From Pseudomonadota bacterium (GTDB taxonomy: Bacteria > Pseudomonadota > Gammaproteobacteria > Burkholderiales > Burkholderiaceae): DNA of 11,092 bases. Positions 1 through 6,662 of the stretch are shown one piece after another. The translations under genes were made by a program, and so were the position numbers. Where the stretch lies: positions 1-11,092 of the forward strand of contig JAJXUC010000130.1 of NCBI GenBank assembly GCA_021783435.1, read 5' to 3'. The first letter of the stretch is position 1. Each line of letters starts with the position of its first letter. Below the pieces are notes generated by a model. It was not told the origin of the DNA and searched no databases. It saw only the letters and a list, made by a program, of their open reading frames with translations.

Positions 1-5
1 CCCTC

Positions 6-617
6 ATGGTTGGCCCTGATGTATCTTTTTGGCAACGCCTGTTCGAACAGCACACAACGCCGTGGGATCGAGGAGGGCCCAGCCCTCAACTGCGCGCGTG
101 GCTGGAAAGCACGGCGTTGCGGCCTTGTCGCATCCTGGTGCCTGGCTGCGGAAACGGCCACGAAGTGCTGCTCCTTGCGGCAGCAGGTTTTGAGGTCACG
201 GCCCTGGACTACGCTCCGGCGGCTGTCGAGCATGTCAAGGGCCGCTTGTTGAAGGCGGGCTTGCAGGCACGTGTCATCGCGGCCGACGTGCGCGAATGGA
301 TCCCGGACACGGCATTTGACGCGGTGTACGAGCAAACCTGCCTTTGCGCCCTGCACCCCGATGACTGGACGGTCTACGCAGCCCAGCTACACCGCTGGCT
401 CGCCCCGGACGGGCAGCTGTTTGCCCTGTTCATGCAGGCGCTCAAGCCTGGCGCCGCCGCTGGATTGATTCAGGGGCCTCCCTACCATTGCGACATCCAT
501 GCCATGCGGGCCCTCTTTCCCGCCTCGCGCTGGCGCTGGCCGGCACCACCCTACCCGCGCGTGGATCATCCCTCGGACATCCATGAAATCGGGGTCATCC
601 TCACACCCAGAAGCTGA
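6..617 (+). CDS. TPMT-family class I SAM-dependent methyltransferase
   Basis: This 203-residue protein resembles the thiopurine S-methyltransferase (TPMT) family of cytosolic enzymes, which move a methyl group from S-adenosylmethionine to thiols and related compounds. The N-terminal stretch at residues 8-28 (FW..LF......WD.G.PSPQL) is the family's typical lid region. SAM-binding motif I is at about residues 43-53 (ILVPGCGNGHE), with the acidic ribose-binding Asp of motif II in VTALDYAP (64-71). An AADVREW segment (92-98) and D-A-V-Y-E-Q-T (105-111) follow, as expected for this fold. The length fits the family. The ATG lies six bases from the window edge and the frame is open upstream, so the true start could be outside. 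The natural substrate (thiol, selenium or other) cannot be told from sequence. It ends just before repeat copy 1. Confidence 0.88.
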   Translation: MVGPDVSFWQRLFEQHTTPWDRGGPSPQLRAWLESTALRPCRILVPGCGNGHEVLLLAAAGFEVTALDYAPAAVEHVKGRLLKAGLQARVIAADVREWIPDTAFDAVYEQTCLCALHPDDWTVYAAQLHRWLAPDGQLFALFMQALKPGAAAGLIQGPPYHCDIHAMRALFPASRWRWPAPPYPRVDHPSDIHEIGVILTPRS

Positions 618-624
618 ACAAACC

Positions 625-1015
625 CTCCCGCCGCTCAACGCATAGCGATGTCGGGGCAGTTTTGCGGGTCAAGGACTTCGACTTGCCCCCTTTTCGCGGT
701 CAAGGTTTGGGGCTCGCCGCCACGTCTGTTCCAGGCGTGTGCGCGTCGATGAGAGCCACCAGCGCGCTGACCTAGTCGCGCGGCTGCACGTGCTCGCACT
801 GCTGTCGCGTCCGCGCCTCCAATCGCGCCAGCTGCGCAGCAGTGGGGTCGAACTTGAATGTGACTTTGCGCCGTTGCGTGCCGTTCTCTTATCCAGTAAT
901 GAGCGGAGCAACAGGCGAAAACCGGCCGTTTGACCCCGTCCTGCCCGGACGACTTCGCCTTGTGGCGCTGCGCGTCGGGTCGGGCCGGGAAGGGGAATAC
1001 GCGGGCCCATGTTCA
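625..1015. repeat. Diverged direct repeat, copy 1
   Basis: This stretch of about 391 bp is co-linear with 2124-2519 in the same orientation. Exact shared blocks in the same order include ctcccgccgctca (625 and 2124), tcaaggacttcgact, ggggctcgccgccac, gttccaggcgtgtgcgc (728-744 and 2227-2243), tgactttgcg, cctgcccggacg, and a final catgttca. Between these blocks there are many substitutions and small indels. It fills the whole gap between the methyltransferase stop and the regulator stop. On the minus strand one frame reads RRKVTFKFDPTAAQLARLEA and is then broken by a stop, which suggests a decayed ORF. No terminal inverted repeats or target duplication were seen. It may be a genomic repeat family or a relic of a mobile element. 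Confidence 0.8.
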
Positions 1016-1025
1016 ACGCAAAATT

Positions 1026-1772
1026 TCAATGGGCTTGGCTACTCTGGGTGAGTTCTCTATTGCGTCGCTGCAACCTCACCGCCTCGGGCGGGATCGATGT
1101 GAACGCTTGCAGGGCCTGCGCGTCGGGAACCTCAATGCCCCCATACCGCAGGCGCAAGAGACCCAGCCCCGATAGTCGCTGCAGCGCCTGATTGACGCGC
1201 TGACGGGACAGTCCGCATAAGGCGCCCAGTTCTTCCTGGGTAACGCGCAACAGCTGCCCGACGGCCGGGTATAAGACCGGGTGGAACATCGCGGCCAACG
1301 CATGTGCCACGCGTTCGTCGGACCCCGCGACCCGGTCAACCCGCATCTGTTCGGTGATCTGATCCAATCGCTCGGCGAGCTGATTGATGATCGTGCGGTT
1401 GAAGGCGAAGCTGCGATCAAGCAGCCAGAAAAAAGTCTCTGCTGGAAGCAGGCCGACATGACTTTTGCGCAGGGCCATGACGTCGCACTTCCATAAGCCG
1501 CGCTTGAGCAGTGCATCCTCACCAAACCAGCCACCGGGCGCCACACCGGTGCATGCGATCGTCTTGCCAGCCAGCGACACGGGAGCCATTTTCACCAGCC
1601 CGCTCAGCACACCGACCCAGTGCTCCGCTTGGTCGCCGCGCCGACACACGGCATGGCCCGCCTCAACGACCTGCACGCGCAAGTCCTCATGCACGCGTGA
1701 ACGCTCGCTGTCCAGCAGATTCCCCATCCACTGGAAGGACTGGTTGATTTCCGCGTAGTCCCTGGGCCTCAT
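1026..1772 (-). CDS. Crp/Fnr-superfamily transcriptional regulator
   Basis: This is a cytosolic DNA-binding regulator of 248 residues if the ATG at 1772 is used. A cyclic-nucleotide-binding-like beta-barrel spans about residues 35-118, including the G-x-W-F-G-E-D turn at 80-86. A dimer helix follows at about 122-147, then a winged helix-turn-helix at about 172-215 (RVTQEELGALCGLSRQRVNQALQRLSGLGLL). The N-terminal cysteine cluster that binds Fe-S in true FNR is absent, and the R-S/T pair of the CRP cAMP pocket is not evident, so the effector is unknown. A GTG at 1832 would add 20 residues, but a candidate promoter -10 element lies right upstream of it, so the ATG is preferred. Neither start has a clear ribosome binding site. 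The gene stands alone between two copies of a direct repeat, and its upstream region holds a long inverted repeat, which suggests autoregulation. Confidence 0.85.
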   Translation of the reverse strand: MRPRDYAEINQSFQWMGNLLDSERSRVHEDLRVQVVEAGHAVCRRGDQAEHWVGVLSGLVKMAPVSLAGKTIACTGVAPGGWFGEDALLKRGLWKCDVMALRKSHVGLLPAETFFWLLDRSFAFNRTIINQLAERLDQITEQMRVDRVAGSDERVAHALAAMFHPVLYPAVGQLLRVTQEELGALCGLSRQRVNQALQRLSGLGLLRLRYGGIEVPDAQALQAFTSIPPEAVRLQRRNRELTQSSQAH

Positions 1773-1781
1773 AGTTTTCGA

Positions 1782-1871
1782 TTGTCGTTTTGGTGACAAA
1801 TATGAGGCAAATTCCGCTTGAAATATCGTCACTATCTGTAAACAGTTGAAGCAAATGACTCAAAACGACAA
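1782..1871. repeat. Inverted repeat around the regulator promoter
   Basis: TTGTCGTTTTG at 1782-1792 is exactly the reverse complement of CAAAACGACAA at 1861-1871. Similarity continues inward (GTGACA on one side, TGACT on the other), giving arms of about 16 bp separated by about 57 bp. Arm 1 is also a small palindrome in itself (TTGTC-N8-GACAA). Arm 2 overlaps the candidate -35 box of the Crp/Fnr-type gene, and arm 1 would lie downstream of its transcription start. This placement suits paired operator sites for autoregulation. The half-sites do not match the standard CRP (TGTGA-N6-TCACA) or FNR (TTGAT-N4-ATCAA) boxes. Confidence 0.6.
1835..1863 (-). promoter_or_regulatory. Candidate sigma70 promoter of the Crp/Fnr-type gene
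   Basis: On the minus strand TTGAGT (1858-1863) is followed after 17 bases by TACAGA (1835-1840). The -35 box is fair, the -10 box is weak, and the spacing is ideal. Transcription would begin near 1828, about 56 bases before the ATG at 1772 and just inside the alternative GTG start at 1832. Confidence 0.35.
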
Positions 1872-2123
1872 AAAATGAAGGTAATCATGACGTTTATGGC
1901 AGAACTGCCGGCGGGCCGCCAAACGGAGCACCAGGCCTTCTCAGGCTGTAACAGAACGAAGCGAACCGTCTGCTCACATCCCGTCCGTGCTCCTCACCAA
2001 CCCCACGGGCCAATCACGCGGCAACCAGCTGCTGAGGCCGGCGCGGCTGCGATGGCCGCCCGAAGAGGCAAGGCGTCTTGCGCCCCCGCGCGATGCCTCG
2101 ACGCGCGAGAGACACAACGAACT
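1872..2123. other. Gene-free stretch between regulator and repeat copy 2
   Basis: This stretch of about 250 bp holds no ORF that resembles a known protein. A reading frame on the plus strand from 1875 runs on into repeat copy 2, but it is rich in Arg, Ala and Pro, has no recognisable domain, and is most likely an open frame from high GC. Together with repeat copy 2 and 2520-2616, it makes a gap of more than 700 bp without a convincing gene. Confidence 0.5.
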
Positions 2124-2519
2124 CTCCCGCCGCTCAGCGCACAGCGTTGTCGCGGGGGTTCCGGGGATCAAGGACTTCGACTCACCTCGTTGCAGGGGCA
2201 GAGGTCTGGGGCTCGCCGCCACACCCGTTCCAGGCGTGTGCGCATCGGTGAGACCTACCGGTGCGCTGTTCTGATCGCGCGGCGTGTGTGCCCCCGCACG
2301 GCTTGAGCGCATTGGGAGCCAGTTCCCAGCACGCCGAGCGGCGTCGGGGGTCGAGCTTGCGTCTGACTTTGCGGCATTGCAATCCTGTGAGTTGACCCAG
2401 CCAAGCGCGGAACAACAAGCAAAGCCGCCCGCTTGCCCCCTTCCTGCCCGGACGGCTTCGCCGGCGCGAAGCTGTGCCCCGGGCCGGGCGAGGCTGGGGA
2501 ATGCGCGGGCACATGTTCA
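2124..2519. repeat. Diverged direct repeat, copy 2
   Basis: This is the second copy, about 396 bp, of the repeat at 625-1015, in the same orientation. Start and end blocks (ctcccgccgctca and catgttca) match in both copies, so the unit seems whole. The minus-strand frame that reads KVTFKFDP in copy 1 reads KVRRKLDP here, and small indels put the neighbouring parts into different frames. Both copies begin, on the minus strand, with a potential MNM-PRIP-P-P-R peptide, but nothing further in it stays conserved. The two copies bracket the Crp/Fnr-type gene. Confidence 0.8.
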
Positions 2520-2550
2520 TTTGTGCAGCAATGCCGCCAACAGCGGGACC

Positions 2551-2597
2551 CTGCCGACGCATATCTCAGGAGGCACTAGGCGCGACCGCCTCGGCAG
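2551..2597. other. Potential stem-loop downstream of the H-NS gene
   Basis: CTGCCGA (2551-2557) is exactly complementary to TCGGCAG (2591-2597). Within it GAGGC (2570-2574) can pair with GCCTC (2588-2592). No T-run follows on the minus strand, so it is not a classic intrinsic terminator. It lies about 20 bases past the H-NS stop and may shape the 3' end of that transcript. Confidence 0.3.
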
Positions 2598-2616
2598 TTC
2601 GAATCATGCGCACTCA

Positions 2617-2919
2617 TCAGCCAATCAGGAAGTCTTCCCTGCGCTTGCCAGCGCTCACTTCGCGTTGCAGCCACGTGGGCATCTTGCCACGACCCGTCCA
2701 AGTATCGCCCGTGCTTGGGTTGCGATACTTCGCGGCCACCCTCGTGCCTTTGCTACGTGAGCCCCGCCCAGCAAATCCCAGATCGCTCAGGTTGATGTCA
2801 TATTCCTGCATCTTTGCACGAATATCCGCGACAACGTTCGCAATCTCCGCCTTGCGCTGAGATTCAGCTTGCTGTCGCAGCATTTCAATTTGTGAGAGCA
2901 ACTCTTTATAGGACGACAT
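2617..2919 (-). CDS. H-NS family nucleoid-associated DNA-binding protein
   Basis: This 100-residue protein is of the short H-NS type common in betaproteobacteria, which bridges AT-rich DNA and silences genes, often horizontally acquired ones. Residues 3-40 form a charged, heptad-like helix (LLSQIEMLRQQAESQRKAEIANVVADIRAKM) for oligomerisation. A linker at 48-62 is rich in Gly, Ser and basic residues. The C-terminal DNA-binding domain spans about 62-97 (KYRNP...TWTGRGKMPTWL....G....DFLI), with the TGRGKMP loop that enters the minor groove. TGAGGT about seven bases before the ATG is an acceptable ribosome binding site. It is probably monocistronic, since a strong terminator separates it from the upstream pnt operon on the same strand. 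The particular paralogue cannot be told. Confidence 0.93.
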   Translation of the reverse strand: MSSYKELLSQIEMLRQQAESQRKAEIANVVADIRAKMQEYDINLSDLGFAGRGSRSKGTRVAAKYRNPSTGDTWTGRGKMPTWLQREVSAGKRREDFLIG

Positions 2920-2953
2920 GGTGCGACCTCATTGGGTTATGAACAAGAACAAC

Positions 2954-2984
2954 AAAATAGCCATGCATCCATGCTAATTGAAAA
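2954..2984 (-). promoter_or_regulatory. Possible promoter of the H-NS gene
   Basis: On the minus strand TTTTCA/TTTCAA (2978-2984) lies 18-19 bases upstream of TATTTT (2954-2959), placing a start of transcription near 2947, about 28 bases before the ATG. The spacer carries two GCATGG hexamers eight bases apart, which could bind a regulator. The -35 match is poor. Confidence 0.35.
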
Positions 2985-2994
2985 CGCGGACAAT

Positions 2995-3021
2995 AAAAAA
3001 GCCGCCCATGGCGGCTTTTTT
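2995..3021 (-). terminator. Intrinsic terminator after pntB
   Basis: A perfect stem GCCGCC-CAT-GGCGGC (3001-3015) is flanked by six A (2995-3000) and six T (3016-3021). With the A/T pairs the stem can reach 12 bp. On the minus strand it lies 15 bases past the pntB stop and ends in a T-run, so it should end the pnt transcript. By symmetry it could also act on plus-strand transcription. A separate palindrome, ccggattccgg, sits at 3022-3032. Confidence 0.9.
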
Positions 3022-3035
3022 CCGGATTCCGGCAG

Positions 3036-4475
3036 TTATTCGATGGCCTTCGTAATGTCTTCAATGACTTTTTTGGCATCACCAAACACCATCATCGTTT
3101 TATCCAGATAAAACAGATCATTATCCAGCCCCGCGTAACCCGTGGCCATGGATCGCTTGTTGACAATCACTGTCTTGGCCTTGTAGGCCTCCAGAATTGG
3201 CATGCCGGCAATCGGGGACTTGGGATCATTCTTCGCAGCCGGGTTCACCACGTCGTTGGCTCCAAGCACCACGGCGACATCGGCTTGGGCAAACTCGGGA
3301 TTGATGTCATCCATCTCGAAGACCTGGTCATACGGCACTTCGGCCTCCGCCAGCAACACGTTCATGTGCCCCGGCATGCGCCCCGCCACAGGGTGAATCG
3401 CGTACTTCACGTTGACGCCCCGCTCGACCAACCTCTGCGCCAACTCCTTGAGCGCGTGCTGTGCACGGGCAACAGCCAAACCATATCCTGGCACGATGAT
3501 CACGCTCTCGGCGTTGGACAGCAAGAACGCCGCATCGTCGGGGCTTCCCGACTTAACGGAACGCTGGGCCCCGCTGGCCCCCTGCGCAACGCTCACCTCG
3601 CCGCCAAAGCCACCGAGGATGACGTTGAAGAACGATCGGTTCATCGCCTTGCACATAATGTAGGAAAGGATCGCACCGGAGGATCCAACCAGGGAACCGG
3701 CGATGATGAGCATGCTGTTTTCCAGCGAGAATCCGATGCCTGCGGCCGCCCACCCTGAGTAGCTATTGAGCATGGACACGACGACGGGCATGTCGGCACC
3801 GCCGATGGGAATGATGATCAGCACACCAAGGGCAAAGGCCAGCACCAACATCAGCACAAAGGGCGTCCATTGGGCTGTCGCCCAAAATCCGAGCCCCAAG
3901 CCGACCGTCGCAAGCGCAATAAGCAGATTGATCCAATGCTGCCCCGCAAAGCGCACCGGTGCCCCCTGAAACAGGCGAAACTTGTATTTGCCTGAGAGCT
4001 TGCCGAATGCGATGACGGAGCCGCTGAATGTGATGGCGCCAACGATCGCTCCGATGAAGAGCTCGACGCGGTTGCCCAGGGGAAGGGCATCGCCCGCTGC
4101 GGCGACAATGCCAAATGCATGCGGCTCGGCCACTTCGGCCAAGGCAATGCATACCGCCGCCAGACCGATCATGCTGTGCATGAAGGCGACGAGTTCGGGC
4201 ATCTTCGTCATCTCCACGCGCTTTGCCATCGTCGCACCGATTGCACCGCCGACAACGAGTGCCACCAGCACATAGGCCAGCCCTGCGGCTCCGGCCTCCC
4301 CACCAATCTTGACGATGAGGGCCACGGTCGTGAGCACGGCAATCGCCATGCCCGTCATGCCGAAGAGGTTGCCGCGCCGACTTGTTGCCGGGTGCGATAA
4401 GCCCTTCAGTGCCTGGATGAAGAAAACCGAGGCGACAAGGTAAAGGAGGGTGACCAGATTCATGCTGAGGGTCAT
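3036..4475 (-). CDS. pntB: NAD(P) transhydrogenase subunit beta
   Basis: This inner-membrane subunit of the proton-translocating transhydrogenase binds NADP(H) and forms most of the proton path. The complex uses the proton gradient to drive hydride transfer from NADH to NADP+. It has 479 residues, close to the usual 460-480. Residues 1 to about 275 are the membrane domain II. His100 in LVAFMHSMIGLAAV corresponds to the proton-path His91 of E. coli, and Asn237 in SMLNSYSGWAAAGIGF to Asn222. Residues about 300-479 are domain III, with the NADP-binding PGYGLAVARAQ (329-339), HPVAGRMPGHMNVLLAEA (361-378), VVLGANDVVNP (402-412), and VNKRS (438-442) for the 2'-phosphate. AAGGA about seven bases before the ATG supports this start. 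It is the last gene of the operon, 59 bases after pntAB and followed by a terminator. Confidence 0.97.
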   Translation of the reverse strand: MTLSMNLVTLLYLVASVFFIQALKGLSHPATSRRGNLFGMTGMAIAVLTTVALIVKIGGEAGAAGLAYVLVALVVGGAIGATMAKRVEMTKMPELVAFMHSMIGLAAVCIALAEVAEPHAFGIVAAAGDALPLGNRVELFIGAIVGAITFSGSVIAFGKLSGKYKFRLFQGAPVRFAGQHWINLLIALATVGLGLGFWATAQWTPFVLMLVLAFALGVLIIIPIGGADMPVVVSMLNSYSGWAAAGIGFSLENSMLIIAGSLVGSSGAILSYIMCKAMNRSFFNVILGGFGGEVSVAQGASGAQRSVKSGSPDDAAFLLSNAESVIIVPGYGLAVARAQHALKELAQRLVERGVNVKYAIHPVAGRMPGHMNVLLAEAEVPYDQVFEMDDINPEFAQADVAVVLGANDVVNPAAKNDPKSPIAGMPILEAYKAKTVIVNKRSMATGYAGLDNDLFYLDKTMMVFGDAKKVIEDITKAIE

Positions 4476-4534
4476 GACAAATCCTTGGGCGTGCTCGTGA
4501 TGTGTGGGGTCGTCATCCGTGTCTCAGGCATCGT

Positions 4535-4849
4535 TCATTCCGCCTTCTTGACCGGAGCACGCTCTTTCTTCTTGAACATCTCAAGCATGCGCCGCGTAAC
4601 CAGGAAGCCGCCGAACACGTTCACGGAAGCCATTGCCACGGCCAGCATGCCCATGACTTTGCCGAGGGGCGTGACGGTAAGCGCCGCAGCAAGCATGGCG
4701 CCCACGATGATGATGGCTGAGATGGCATTCGTCACCGACATGAGAGGCGTATGTAGAGCGGGCGTGACGGTCCACACAACGTGGTAGCCGACATAGATGG
4801 CCAGCACGAAAATCGTGAGGTTGATCATGAATGGGGAAATATCGTGCAT
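4535..4849 (-). CDS. pntAB: NAD(P) transhydrogenase subunit alpha, membrane part
   Basis: This 104-residue protein carries the three membrane helices that in E. coli are fused to the C-terminal end of PntA. The helices lie at about residues 8-28, 34-55 and 62-86. YVGYHVVWTVTPALHTPLMSVTNAISA is the signature of the family, and a charged tail (FKKKERAPVKKAE) faces the cytosol. It joins PntB in the membrane domain II of the enzyme. AAGGAG lies nine bases before the ATG. The gap to the pntAA stop is 11 bases, so the two genes are likely translated in step. The split alpha subunit matches the arrangement known from Rhodospirillum rubrum. Confidence 0.95.
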   Translation of the reverse strand: MHDISPFMINLTIFVLAIYVGYHVVWTVTPALHTPLMSVTNAISAIIIVGAMLAAALTVTPLGKVMGMLAVAMASVNVFGGFLVTRRMLEMFKKKERAPVKKAE

Positions 4850-4860
4850 GCTCGGCTCCT

Positions 4861-5982
4861 TTAAGCTGACTTGCGCTTGACTTCACCGCCTGTGGTCATC
4901 AGACAGGCCGCAACGATGTCGTCTTCCAGGTTGACCACGAAGCCCTTGTCCTTGTCGAGGACAAGCTTGAGAAAGTCGAGCACGTTGCGGGCATAGAGCT
5001 GCGATGCATCGGCGGCCACAAGGGCGGGGAGATTGGTCTCACCTACGATGGTCACGCCGTGCTTGACCACAGTTCGGTCCCGCTCGGTAAGCGGGCAATT
5101 TCCGCCCTGGCTTGCAGCCATATCGACGATCACGGACCCTGGTTTCATGCCCATCACCATCTCCTCGCTCACGAGCACAGGCGCGCGCCGTCCGGGAATG
5201 AGGGCAGTGGTGATCACGATGTTGGCCTGCTTGACACGCTCGGCCACGAGCCGTGCCTGGCGATCCAGCCAAGCACGGGGCATGGGACGTGCGTAGCCGC
5301 CGACCCCCTGCGCGATCTCGCGCTCTTCCTCGGTCTCAAACGGCACGTCGATAAACTTCGCGCCGAGGGACTCCACCTGCTCCTTGGCTGCGGGGCGTAC
5401 GTCCGAGGCTTCCACCACAGCGCCTAAGCGCTTTGCGGTGGCAATGGCCTGTAGTCCGGCCACGCCAGCGCCGAGGACCACCAAGCGTGCAGCCTTGACC
5501 GTACCGGCTGCCGTCATCAGCATCGGCATGAAGCGAGGGTAGAGGTTTGCGGCGACGATCACGGCTTTGTACCCGGCGATGTTTGCCTGGCTGGACAGCA
5601 CGTCCAGACTCTGCGCGCGCGTCGTGCGAGGAGCGGCTTCCAGCGCGAAGGCGGTGAGGCCAGCTGCAGCCAATGCCTGCAGGCCTTCGGCGTTGAAGGG
5701 CTCGAGCATGCCAACGACGGCCGCCCCGGGCTTCATCAGCACAAGCTCGGATGCAGCAGGGCTGCGCACTTTGAGCACAAGCTCGGCACCCATGGCCTCC
5801 GCCGCCCCCACGATCTGGGCGCCTGCTGCAACGTAGTCGGCATCCAGAGCCCCGGCCAACTGGCCGGCCCCGGTCTGCACCAAAACCGTGTGCCCTTGGC
5901 CCGCAAGCTTCTTGACCGTCTCAGGGGTCGCTGCCACGCGGGCTTCACCTGGCACAGTCTCAGCCGGTACGCCTATGCGCAT
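4861..5982 (-). CDS. pntAA: NAD(P) transhydrogenase subunit alpha, NAD(H)-binding part
   Basis: This soluble domain I of the transhydrogenase binds NAD(H) at the cytosolic face. It has 373 residues and belongs to the alanine dehydrogenase/PNT fold. MRIGVPAETVPGEARVAATP (1-20) is the usual N-terminus. The RQD loop is complete (Arg119, Gln124, Asp127 in PRTTRAQSLDVLSSQ). The Rossmann motif VLGAGVAGLQAI is at 169-180, with SDVRP (193-197) after it. An ATG 36 bases upstream (6018) would add 12 residues, but GAGGAG placed seven bases before the ATG at 5982, together with the family N-terminus, makes 5982 the start. It heads the pntAA-pntAB-pntB operon and is divergent from nudJ. The 169-bp gap holds an ATTGT-GA-ACAAT palindrome (6008-6019), but I see no confident promoter. 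Confidence 0.96.
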   Translation of the reverse strand: MRIGVPAETVPGEARVAATPETVKKLAGQGHTVLVQTGAGQLAGALDADYVAAGAQIVGAAEAMGAELVLKVRSPAASELVLMKPGAAVVGMLEPFNAEGLQALAAAGLTAFALEAAPRTTRAQSLDVLSSQANIAGYKAVIVAANLYPRFMPMLMTAAGTVKAARLVVLGAGVAGLQAIATAKRLGAVVEASDVRPAAKEQVESLGAKFIDVPFETEEEREIAQGVGGYARPMPRAWLDRQARLVAERVKQANIVITTALIPGRRAPVLVSEEMVMGMKPGSVIVDMAASQGGNCPLTERDRTVVKHGVTIVGETNLPALVAADASQLYARNVLDFLKLVLDKDKGFVVNLEDDIVAACLMTTGGEVKRKSA

Positions 5983-6151
5983 GAGGTTCTCCTCAATGTG
6001 GGAAAGAATTGTGAACAATCAACATTGCTATTGTCGCTGATGCTGATAACTGAGGGGGAACCCCGCTCACACAAGCAGCGCCTGAGCCGGGAAAATACCG
6101 CGTCACCTTCGGCTTGCGTTGACAATGCAACCCTTTGCAAGGAGTTCATGC

Positions 6152-6652
6152 ATGCGCCAAGTCTGGAAGCCCAGTGTGACGGCGGCCGCCATCATTGAGC
6201 GCGACGGCCATTTTTTGCTCGTCGAGGAACACACGCTCGAGGGTCTGCGTCTGAACAACCCGGCTGGGCATTTGGAGCCAGGTGAAAGTCCGGTGCAGGC
6301 GGCGGTACGCGAAACCCTGGAAGAAACCTGCTGCCAGTTCACGCCCGACGCACTGGTCGGCGTTTATTTGTCGCGCTTCCAGCGTCCGGGCGAGGACGTG
6401 ACCTATCTTCGCTTTGCCTTTCGCGGCAGTATCGGCAGTCCGATCGCGGGTTGTCGGCTCGACGACAACATCGTGCGCACCGTCTGGCTCACTCCTGGCG
6501 AAATCCGCGAAAGCCAAGCTCGGCATCGCAGTCCGCTTGTTTTGCAATGCGTGGAAGACCATCTGGCTGGCAAATGCTATCCGCTCGATCTCGTGACAAC
6601 GCACCCCAGTGTTCAGGCGCTGCAGGGCGCGAACAGCCAGGCAGCCCTCTAA
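6152..6652 (+). CDS. nudJ: NudJ-like Nudix hydrolase
   Basis: This 166-residue cytosolic enzyme hydrolyses nucleoside di- or triphosphates or related pyrophosphates. The Nudix box at residues 39-62 fits G-x5-E-x7-R-E-x-x-E-E, with Gly39, Glu45, Arg53, Glu54, Glu57 and Glu58 all present for metal binding. The Gly that usually follows two residues after the last Glu is Cys61. [20 protein letters not shown] (9-28) and [15 protein letters not shown] (32-46) match the NudJ (phosphatase, thiamine-phosphate) subgroup. The ATG at 6152 has AAGGAG seven bases upstream. An upstream in-frame ATG at 6119 lacks such a site. The stop is ten bases before mnmA, a pairing common in proteobacteria, so the two are likely co-transcribed. 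The exact substrate is not certain. Confidence 0.9.
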   Translation: MRQVWKPSVTAAAIIERDGHFLLVEEHTLEGLRLNNPAGHLEPGESPVQAAVRETLEETCCQFTPDALVGVYLSRFQRPGEDVTYLRFAFRGSIGSPIAGCRLDDNIVRTVWLTPGEIRESQARHRSPLVLQCVEDHLAGKCYPLDLVTTHPSVQALQGANSQAAL

Positions 6653-6662
6653 AATCCTCACC

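Noticed and set aside
1835..1863. Classical FNR or CRP binding site at the regulator promoter
   Set aside because: The half-sites do not match TTGAT-N4-ATCAA or TGTGA-N6-TCACA. Only the non-standard inverted repeat is supported.
1875..2306. Open frame of 143 codons on the plus strand
   Set aside because: It crosses into repeat copy 2, has no recognisable domain and has Arg/Ala-rich composition as expected from chance in GC-rich DNA.
2182..2562. Open frame of 126 codons on the minus strand over repeat copy 2
   Set aside because: The other repeat copy does not keep the same frame, so there is no sign of protein-level selection.
2587..2612. A tRNA-like T-loop (GTTCGAATC) that might mark a tRNA or attachment-site remnant
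   Set aside because: The bases on either side do not pair as a T-stem, and no matching acceptor, D or anticodon arms lie upstream.
6119..6140. TTGACA-like box near 6119 as a nudJ promoter
   Set aside because: No -10 element occurs at a suitable distance, because the ribosome binding site is already reached there.
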